DNA of 6,007 bases, from NCBI GenBank assembly GCA_022600695.1, contig JAHZJY010000090.1:1-6007 (forward strand), in the 5' to 3' direction. The notes beneath the pieces were generated by a model. It was not told the origin of the DNA, made no database searches, and worked only from the letters and a program-made list of their open reading frames with translations. Position numbers and translations under genes: made by a program. Source of the stretch: Actinomycetes bacterium (GTDB lineage: Bacteria; Actinomycetota; Actinomycetes; Mycobacteriales; Mycobacteriaceae). Each line of letters begins with the position of its first letter. Position 1 is the first letter of the stretch. Of this stretch, positions 1 to 6,007 are shown in pieces.

Positions 1-546
1 CCGCGCGCGATCACGTCGATGTTCGATCAGATCGCCGGCGAGCAGCCTGACCTGCAGCTGCCGACCGAGGAGAAACTCGGCTCGGCGTATGGGGCGAAGA
101 AGGGCAGCGCCCGCGGGCTCAGCATTGCCAGCGACGTCGGATTCCGAATGCCGTCGGTGTGGCTGGCGGAGGGCCACAACGCCGTGGCCCCGGTGTACAT
201 GTACCGATTCGACTATGCCTCACCGGTGATGAAACTGTTGCTGGTCGGCGCCGCCCACGCCACCGAATTACCCTATGTCTGGGGCACTCTCGGCGTTCCG
301 CAGGATATGACCCTCAAGCTGGGCGGTGCGAAGACGGCCAAGGCGGTCTCCAAACGGATCCGCGGCAGGTGGGTGAATTTCGCTGCCACCGCCAAACCGG
401 CGGGCCTGCCCGGGGAACCGGAGTGGACGCCGTATCAGGACAGCGACCGGGCCTGCCTGATCATCGACCACCGCGATCGGATCGTCCACGATGTGGATGC
501 CGAGATCCGGACGGCCTGGGGTACCGCCCCGGTGCACTTGCGCTGA
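1..546 (+). CDS. Type-B carboxylesterase, C-terminal part (5' end outside the window)
   Basis: This is the C-terminal 181 residues of a carboxylesterase/para-nitrobenzyl esterase family protein, which hydrolyses carboxylic esters. The frame is open from base 1, so the gene starts upstream; the ATG at 19 is internal. What is seen: a VYMYRFDY strand, then GAAHATELPYVWG with the family's catalytic His (codon 256-258), and a typical end in which CLIID and a late Trp-Gly precede the TGA at 544-546. The nucleophile elbow (GESAG type) and catalytic Glu of this family lie in the missing N-terminal two thirds; full members are about 500 residues. The ester substrate cannot be told from this part. Mycobacteria carry several such enzymes (for example LipT), but I cannot assign a symbol. 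The gene converges on the unrelated HSL-type hydrolase, with 37 bases between their stop codons. Family assignment is firm. Confidence 0.9.
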   Translation, partial: PRAITSMFDQIAGEQPDLQLPTEEKLGSAYGAKKGSARGLSIASDVGFRMPSVWLAEGHNAVAPVYMYRFDYASPVMKLLLVGAAHATELPYVWGTLGVPQDMTLKLGGAKTAKAVSKRIRGRWVNFAATAKPAGLPGEPEWTPYQDSDRACLIIDHRDRIVHDVDAEIRTAWGTAPVHLR

Positions 547-562
547 ATCATGGGTTGCGGGG

Positions 563-585
563 GACCGCGGTGGATACCGCCGGTC
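563..585. terminator. Hairpin between convergent genes, candidate two-way terminator
   Basis: GACC (563-566) pairs with GGTC (582-585), and GCGGT (567-571) pairs with ACCGC (576-580). This gives a nine-pair stem with a single bulged C at 581 and a GGAT loop. It fills most of the 37-base gap between the stop codons of two converging esterase genes and reaches into the stop codon of the minus-strand gene. No T-tract follows on either strand, so a classic intrinsic terminator is not proved; actinobacterial terminators often lack one. The pairing is seen directly; the function is inferred from position. Confidence 0.45.
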
Positions 586-1477
586 AGCAGGCCGGGACCA
601 TGGCCCGGCGCAGGCTGGCGCACTGGCTGTCGAAATAGGCCTGGGAGATAAGGGCATTCGGCGCGAGTTTGTCGAAACCGTGAAACGCCCCGGGTACCTC
701 GTGTACCTCACATCCAACGCCGGCGGCGATCAGGCGTTCGGCATGGGTGAGGCCCTCCCGGTGGAACAGGTCCAGGGTCCCGACTCCCAGCCATGCCGGC
801 GGCAGGCCGGCGAGATCGTCGCGGCGGGCCGGCACCGCGTCGGCGGGGTCGCTATCACCGAGGTAGGAAGTCCAGCCGATCCGGTTGCTGGCGCTGTTCC
901 ACAGCCGGAATCCGGCGTCGTCCAGAGCCGGATCCGTGGTGCGGTCATCCAGCATCGGATAGGACAGGACTTGCAGCACGGGGATGATTTCGCGTCGGTC
1001 GCGGGCCAGGAAGGCCAGGGCCGCGGTCAGCCCGCCGCCGGCGCTGGCTCCGCCGATCGCGATCCGGGTGTCGTCGACCCCGGGCAGGCCTGCCAGCCAG
1101 GTGAGCGCGTCGTAGCAGTCCTCGACCGGTATCGGGTAGGGGTGCGCGGGAGCCAGCCGGTAGTCCACCGCCGCCACCACCATGCCCAGCGCGTCGGCGA
1201 AGGCCCGGCAGGTGTCGTCGTCCTGAGCCGGGCCGCCCAGCACGTAACCCCCGCCATGGATCCACAGCAGCGCCGGTGCCGGACCGTCACTGGCTGCCGG
1301 CCGGAACAACCGCACCCCGATTCCGGAAGGGAGGGTCAGCGCCTCGGCTCCGTAGTTGCCCGGCCGGCCCGCGTCCGGCAGCCTGCGCAGCAGTGGCAGC
1401 GACCATGCGTAGACGATCTGGCGGGGGATGAACCGGGCGACCCGTTTCAGTTCGGGGTGGATGTCGGCATTGGGCAC
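584..1477 (-). CDS. HSL-family (alpha/beta hydrolase fold-3) esterase/lipase
   Basis: A complete 297-residue serine hydrolase of the hormone-sensitive-lipase family, the group of many mycobacterial Lip esterases acting on short- or medium-chain esters. In order: the oxyanion-hole motif HGGG (74-77), the DYRLAP block (105-110), the nucleophile elbow GASAG with Ser145, Asp236 in GTLD, and His266 in FHGF. All three triad residues are present and the length is usual for the family. There is no signal peptide or membrane segment, so it is probably cytoplasmic. The start is GTG (1475-1477); an in-frame stop lies just upstream at 1502-1504 and no other start fits. There is no proper Shine-Dalgarno, but a CATAAT box lies six bases before the GTG. 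It sits 37 bases after aac(2')-I on the same strand, so it may end that operon or have its own leaderless promoter. The substrate is unknown. Confidence 0.93.
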   Translation of the reverse strand: MPNADIHPELKRVARFIPRQIVYAWSLPLLRRLPDAGRPGNYGAEALTLPSGIGVRLFRPAASDGPAPALLWIHGGGYVLGGPAQDDDTCRAFADALGMVVAAVDYRLAPAHPYPIPVEDCYDALTWLAGLPGVDDTRIAIGGASAGGGLTAALAFLARDRREIIPVLQVLSYPMLDDRTTDPALDDAGFRLWNSASNRIGWTSYLGDSDPADAVPARRDDLAGLPPAWLGVGTLDLFHREGLTHAERLIAAGVGCEVHEVPGAFHGFDKLAPNALISQAYFDSQCASLRRAMVPAC

Positions 1478-1483
1478 ACCGCC

Positions 1484-1489
1484 ATTATG
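1484..1489 (-). promoter_or_regulatory. Candidate -10 box for a leaderless lipase transcript
   Basis: Read on the minus strand, CATAAT (1489 to 1484) lies six bases before the GTG start of the HSL-family esterase. If it is a -10 element, transcription would begin at or next to the G of the start codon and give a leaderless mRNA, a common arrangement in mycobacteria. The first base departs from the usual TAnnnT and no clear -35 is visible. This is inference from position and sequence only. Confidence 0.3.
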
Positions 1490-1514
1490 GGCGTGGTGTC
1501 ACGGCTCGCGTCGG

Positions 1515-2999
<1,485 letters not shown>

Positions 3000-3003
<4 letters not shown>

Positions 3004-3659
3004 GGCGTGCCCGCGGCCCGGAACCGGACCCGCATACCCGCTGTCAGCAGCGCCGGCCTCGATCGGTCGAGGTCCCACAGTGGCGCATCGGTGCGGCCGA
3101 TGAGCTGCCACCCGCCCGGGGACTCCCGCGGGTAGATCCCGCTGAACTCACCGGCCAGTGCCACCGAACCGGCCGGCACCCGGGTGCGGGGTTCACGTCG
3201 CCGCGGAACCGCCAGCCGGGGATCCCCACCGACCAGATAGGCGAATCCCGGAGCGAACCCGCCGAATCCGACTCGCCACGACGCGCCGGTGTGGGCTTCG
3301 ACGATATCGCCGACCGTCATGTTCAGCAGTCCGGCGACTCCGGGCAGGTCAGCACCGTCGTAGACCACGTCGATGACGACATCGACCCGGTCGGAGTCGG
3401 GCGATAAGGCGCGGCGCACGGGGTGATCCAGTGGGTCGATGCCGGCCAGTCCGGCGCGGGCGGCAGCCTGATCGGCCGGGTCGGCAAGTGTCACCAGCAC
3501 GGTGCGGGCACCGGGAACGATATCGGCCACCCCGGCCAGCGGGGTTTCCCGCAGCACCCCGACCAGCGCGAGAACCTCGTCGATGGAGCCGCACTCAACC
3601 AGCAGGGCCCGGTCGCCGTAATCATGGATGGTGCGCTCGCGACTGCGGTGCCGGTGCAT
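3000..3659 (-). CDS. pxpB: 5-oxoprolinase subunit PxpB (KipI-like)
   Basis: A 219-residue protein of the KipI/allophanate-hydrolase-subunit-1 family, partner of PxpC in the ATP-dependent 5-oxoprolinase (pyroglutamate to glutamate). Family blocks seen: [10 protein letters not shown] (13-22), [10 protein letters not shown] (100-109), [12 protein letters not shown] (131-142), [20 protein letters not shown] (151-170) and [18 protein letters not shown] (173-190). The length is usual. The open frame runs up to 4364, but the extra upstream part is the antisense-frame shadow of yhhQ; ATG 3659 is the real start because homology begins right after it and it shares its A with the yhhQ stop (TGATG). There is no Shine-Dalgarno, so re-initiation after yhhQ is likely. 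Its TGA overlaps the pxpC GTG by four bases. In Bacillus the homologue KipI was also described as an inhibitor of the sporulation kinase KinA; there is no reason to expect that here. Confidence 0.93.
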
Positions 3660-4351
3660 CAGGCCAGCGGAACGTAGGTGGGTTCGTGGCGTTTGACGTA
3701 GCCGATCACCCGGTAGGTGATGGGCAGCATGATCACCTCGACGGCGGTCTTGTAGAACCAGCCCAGGGCGACATAGGTCGTGAAGTCGCTGAACGTGCTG
3801 ATCCCGATGGCGCCCGCGGCGATGGCGCCGAACACCAGGGTGTCGCCGAGCTGGCCGGCGAAGGTCGATCCGATCAGCCGGGCCCACAGGTGTTTCTCTC
3901 TGGTGCGCTCCTTGATCTTCACGACCGCCCAGGCGTTGATGGTCTGACCGACGATGAACCCCGCCAGCCCCGCGATGATCAATTGCGTGTAGGCGCCGAC
4001 CACGTTGGCCAGATGCTCCTGGTTCGGGTAGAAGTCCGCGGCCGGCAGGTAGACCGTCACCCAGAACGCCAGTGCAGCAAGGCCGTTCATGGCGAAACCG
4101 AGCAGGATCGCGCGGCGGGCGGCGCGAAAACCGTAGACCTCGGCCAGCACATCGCCGATGACATAGGTCAGCGGGAAGACGATGAACCCACCGTCGGTGA
4201 TGATCGGTCCGAACTCCACGCCCTTGGTGGCGGCGATGTTGGAGATGATCACCAGCGAGGTGAAGACCGCGACCAGCACGGGGTAGTAGGCGCTGCCGAC
4301 CCGTGCGAACCCCGGCGTGTCCGGTGGGGAGGTGTCGACATCGGTGGTCAT
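3659..4351 (-). CDS. yhhQ: Queuosine-precursor transporter, YhhQ/VUT family
   Basis: A 230-residue integral membrane protein of the YhhQ (DUF165/VUT) family, known in E. coli to import the 7-deazaguanines preQ0 and preQ1 used to make queuosine in tRNA. What is seen: about six hydrophobic segments (roughly 22-41, 48-68, 80-102, 121-146, 160-186 and 195-217), the block [20 protein letters not shown] (59-78) and [16 protein letters not shown] (159-174). The length fits the family (E. coli YhhQ is about 220). ATG 4351 is preferred over the in-frame GTG 4357, because GGA nine bases upstream is better spaced. It heads the minus-strand operon and overlaps pxpB by one base. Its substrate in an actinobacterium could be a queuosine precursor or another deazapurine; no queuosine genes are in view. 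The hydrophilic N-terminal tail of about 20 residues is ordinary. Confidence 0.92.
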   Translation of the reverse strand: MTTDVDTSPPDTPGFARVGSAYYPVLVAVFTSLVIISNIAATKGVEFGPIITDGGFIVFPLTYVIGDVLAEVYGFRAARRAILLGFAMNGLAALAFWVTVYLPAADFYPNQEHLANVVGAYTQLIIAGLAGFIVGQTINAWAVVKIKERTREKHLWARLIGSTFAGQLGDTLVFGAIAAGAIGISTFSDFTTYVALGWFYKTAVEVIMLPITYRVIGYVKRHEPTYVPLA

Positions 4352-4383
4352 GGACACAATCCAAGCATGTCGTCGGTGATGGG

Positions 4384-4405
4384 CCCGGCGCTCAGCTCAG
4401 CCGGG
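4384..4405. repeat. Perfect inverted repeat in the divergent intergenic region
   Basis: CCCGGC (4384-4389) and GCCGGG (4400-4405) form a perfect six-base inverted repeat around a ten-base spacer that itself holds the repeat GCTCA twice. It lies 33 bases upstream of the yhhQ ATG, so it would be a hairpin in the yhhQ leader mRNA, or a dyad operator between two divergent promoters. No terminator T-tract or known riboswitch core was recognised. In GC-rich DNA a six-base repeat can arise by chance. Confidence 0.35.
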
Positions 4406-4444
4406 TATCCGATCGCGGCTTTGCCAGGTCGGTTTCGCGGGCGA

Positions 4445-4450
4445 AGTCTA
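4445..4450 (-). promoter_or_regulatory. Candidate -10 box for the yhhQ operon
   Basis: On the minus strand TAGACT (4450 to 4445) fits the actinobacterial TAnnnT -10 pattern. Transcription would start near 4438 and leave a leader of about 87 bases before the yhhQ ATG, including the inverted repeat at 4384-4405. No convincing -35 is seen. It shares the TA at 4449-4450 with the plus-strand candidate. Confidence 0.3.
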
Positions 4451-4454
4451 AGGT
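4449..4454 (+). promoter_or_regulatory. Candidate -10 box for the peptide transporter
   Basis: TAAGGT fits TAnnnT and ends seven bases before GTG 4462, so transcription could start at the start codon and give a leaderless mRNA. The same bases also form part of a Shine-Dalgarno-like AGGTGA, and both roles cannot operate on one transcript. A TTGCCA at 4421-4426 is too far away (22 bases) to be a normal -35. Low certainty. Confidence 0.25.
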
Positions 4455-4456
4455 GA
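4451..4456 (+). promoter_or_regulatory. Ribosome binding site deciding the transporter start
   Basis: AGGTGA complements the 3' end of 16S rRNA and lies five bases before GTG 4462. This favours GTG 4462 over the in-frame GTG 4453, which would lie inside the site. It would act only if transcription starts further upstream than the leaderless candidate predicts. Confidence 0.45.
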
Positions 4457-4461
4457 GCGGG

Positions 4462-5928
4462 GTGACTGACGTTGCCCCGCGCACGGGCGAATCTGGGACC
4501 CGAACCCGGTTCGGCCATCCGATCGGCCTGGTCAACCTCTTCGGCGTCGAACTGTGGGAGCGCTTCTCCTTCTACGGGATGCTGACCATCCTCGGGTATT
4601 ACCTGTACTACTCGGCGACCGACGGCGGCCTGGGGCTGCCCAGGGCCACCGCCACCGGAATCGTCGGTGCCTACGGTGGTTTCGTCTATCTGTCCACCGT
4701 GCTGGGCGGGTGGGTCGCCGACCGCGTGCTCGGAATGGAGCGCACGGTGTTCTACGGCGGGGTCGTGGTGATGTTCGGCCACATCTCGCTGGCGATCCTG
4801 CCCGGGCTCACCGGAGTTGCGGTCGGCCTGGTGCTCATCGCGCTGGGGGCCGGCGCGCTCAAGGCCAATGCCTCGTCCCTGCTCGGCACCCTCTATGAAC
4901 GCGGCGATCCCCGCCGCGACGGCGGGTTCACCCTGTTCTACCTGGGTATCAATCTGGGCGCGTTCAGCGGGCCGCTGATCACCGGACTGCTGCAGACCCG
5001 GTTCGGTTTCCATTACGGCTTCGGGGCGGCCGCTGTCGGCATGGCCCTGGGGTTGACCCAGTATGTGGTGTTCCGACGCAACCTCGGCACACACGGGCGC
5101 ACGGTGCCGCACCCGTTGTCGCGGCAGGCCTTCGGGCGGGCAGCGATGCTGGCGGCGGTGGTGCTCGGGGTGATCGCGGTCGGGTTCTCCACCGGCCTGG
5201 TCGGGCTGGCAAATCTGTCCCAGGTGACCACCTTTCTGATCGTTCTGGCGTCGGTCGCCTACTTCGCGACGATGCTCACCAGCAGCCGGGTCAGTGCGCC
5301 GGAGCGAACCAGGGTGCGTGCCTTCATCCCGCTGTTCATCGCCAATGCGGTGTTCTGGTCGTTGTTCCAGCAGATCTTCACCGTGCTCGCGATCTACTCC
5401 GACGAGCGGATGAACTGGTCGATCTTCGGCTGGACCGCCCCGTCGAGCTGGATCGGTTCGATCGAGCCGGTGTGGATCATCCTGCTGTCGCCGGTGTTCG
5501 CGGTGATGTGGACCAGACTCGGCCGCCGTGCCCCGACCACTCCCCGGAAGTTCGCCTACGGCGTCATCGGTATGGGTCTGGCCTTCCTGCTGTTCCTCCC
5601 GCTGGCCGGCACCTCCGGCCGCTCGGTACCGGCGCTCGCCGTCATGGCGATCATGGCCGTCTTCGCGATCTCGGAATTACTGCTGTCCCCGATCGGGCTG
5701 TCGGTCACCACCCAGCTGGCGCCCAACGCATTCCGCTCCCAAATGATGGCGCTGTACTTCTTCTCCGTCGGCCTCGGCACGGCGATGTCGGGGGTGCTGG
5801 CGCGGTACTACGACCCCGCGCACGAGATCGCCTACTTCGGGCTTATCGGGTCCGCCGCTGTGGTCGTCGGTCTGGTGGTGTGGGTGCTGGCCCCGCGGAT
5901 CAGCCGCCTGATGGACGGTGTGCACTGA
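4462..5928 (+). CDS. POT/PTR-family proton-coupled oligopeptide transporter
   Basis: A complete 488-residue major-facilitator protein that imports di- and tripeptides with protons. Signature features: ELWERFSFYG (30-39), the family's ExxERFxYYG proton-coupling motif in TM1; GGWVADR (82-88) in the TM2-TM3 loop; Lys134 in GALKAN of TM4; FYLGINLG (159-166) in TM5; FWSLFQQ (298-304) in TM7; and SELLLSP with Glu405 in TM10. About fourteen hydrophobic segments can be counted, the usual bacterial number, with two extra helices around 229-247 and 254-272. The length is normal. Gln303 sits where many POTs have an acidic residue. GTG 4462 is chosen for the AGGTGA site before it; the frame is open upstream to 4303, but that part overlaps divergent yhhQ. 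It is transcribed away from the yhhQ-pxpBC operon across 110 bases, so the two may share control. Nitrate or other POT substrates cannot be excluded. Confidence 0.94.
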   Translation: MTDVAPRTGESGTRTRFGHPIGLVNLFGVELWERFSFYGMLTILGYYLYYSATDGGLGLPRATATGIVGAYGGFVYLSTVLGGWVADRVLGMERTVFYGGVVVMFGHISLAILPGLTGVAVGLVLIALGAGALKANASSLLGTLYERGDPRRDGGFTLFYLGINLGAFSGPLITGLLQTRFGFHYGFGAAAVGMALGLTQYVVFRRNLGTHGRTVPHPLSRQAFGRAAMLAAVVLGVIAVGFSTGLVGLANLSQVTTFLIVLASVAYFATMLTSSRVSAPERTRVRAFIPLFIANAVFWSLFQQIFTVLAIYSDERMNWSIFGWTAPSSWIGSIEPVWIILLSPVFAVMWTRLGRRAPTTPRKFAYGVIGMGLAFLLFLPLAGTSGRSVPALAVMAIMAVFAISELLLSPIGLSVTTQLAPNAFRSQMMALYFFSVGLGTAMSGVLARYYDPAHEIAYFGLIGSAAVVVGLVVWVLAPRISRLMDGVH

Positions 5929-5966
5929 CGCGATCCGTCGCCGGGCATGTCCGCGAGCGCTGATCA

Positions 5967-6007
5967 TCAACGCCGGCGGAACCAACCGCGCTTGCCGGAG
6001 AGTTCCA
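5967..6007 (-). CDS. Possible C-terminal end of a converging gene (cut by the window edge)
   Basis: On the minus strand one frame entering from the right edge reads ELSGKRGWFRRR and ends with two TGA codons in tandem (5969-5967 and 5966-5964). The basic, aromatic tail looks like a true protein end, and a converging gene here would leave a 38-base gap to the transporter stop, typical of this window. Only 12 full codons are visible and two other frames are also open, so neither family nor function can be given. Confidence 0.4.
   Translation of the reverse strand, partial: ELSGKRGWFRRR

Noticed and set aside
3004..3111. A longer pxpC starting at 3111
   Set aside because: The extra 36 residues overlap the conserved end of pxpB and show no PxpC homology; the GTGA overlap at 3003 is the normal junction.
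3660..4364. An N-terminal extension of pxpB up to 4364, suggesting a fusion protein
   Set aside because: The extra part is the out-of-frame reading of yhhQ. The PxpB homology begins right after ATG 3659, and the TGATG junction explains the start.
3431..4456. A 341-codon plus-strand open frame opposite yhhQ and pxpB
   Set aside because: The product is low-complexity (His/Asp/Gly/Arg-rich) with no domain, and it lies wholly antisense to two clear family members.
4303..4461. An earlier start for the peptide transporter
   Set aside because: It would overlap the divergent yhhQ gene and its promoter region; GTG 4462 has a good ribosome site and gives a normal POT N-terminus.
4348..5112. A 254-codon minus-strand open frame opposite the POT transporter
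   Set aside because: It mirrors the codons of the transporter; the product is rich in Gln, Glu, Gly and His with no membrane segments or motifs.
5947..6007. A plus-strand gene starting at ATG 5947 and leaving the window
   Set aside because: There is no Shine-Dalgarno or -10 element before it, and the 20 visible codons are Arg/Gln-rich. It is the antisense of the more convincing minus-strand gene end.

Overview
The window is GC-rich and densely coded, with many GTG starts and short or overlapping gene junctions. It looks like an actinobacterial chromosome, most likely a non-tuberculous Mycobacterium/Mycolicibacterium. The strongest taxonomic clue is an AAC(2')-I aminoglycoside acetyltransferase gene directly downstream of two 5-oxoprolinase-subunit genes. 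From memory, M. tuberculosis has the same three genes in the same order (Rv0264c-Rv0263c-Rv0262c). No database search was possible, so the genus is an inference.

Layout, left to right. (1) 1-546, + strand: the C-terminal part of a type-B carboxylesterase, cut by the window edge. (2) 547-583: a short convergent gap with a strong hairpin, probably a two-way terminator. (3) 584-1477, - strand: a complete hormone-sensitive-lipase-type alpha/beta hydrolase. (4) 1515-2093, - strand: aac(2')-I. (5) 2110-3003, - strand: pxpC (KipA-like). (6) 3000-3659, - strand: pxpB (KipI-like). (7) 3659-4351, - strand: a YhhQ-type queuosine-precursor transporter. (8) 4352-4461: a 110-base divergent intergenic region with candidate back-to-back -10 elements and an inverted repeat. 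(9) 4462-5928, + strand: a complete POT-family proton/peptide symporter. (10) 5967-6007, - strand: a possible last 12 codons of a converging gene cut by the right edge. No stretch of 300 bases lacks a gene. I saw no tRNA, rRNA, CRISPR array, insertion sequence or phage gene.

The - strand genes form a likely operon transcribed yhhQ > pxpB > pxpC > aac(2')-I, perhaps with the lipase as a fifth gene. yhhQ and pxpB share one base (TGATG), pxpB and pxpC share four (GTGA), and pxpC and aac lie within 16 bases. PxpB and PxpC are two of the three subunits of the ATP-dependent 5-oxoprolinase that converts pyroglutamate to glutamate; PxpA is not in view. The divergent peptide transporter could supply peptides whose breakdown yields pyroglutamate, giving a plausible shared scavenging theme. 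The roles of the queuosine-precursor transporter and the acetyltransferase in that theme are unclear. I see no entirely new system. The most unusual points are the gene combination in this operon, the N-terminal extension and one aminoglycoside-site substitution in AAC(2'), and a Gln where POT transporters usually carry an acid in TM7.
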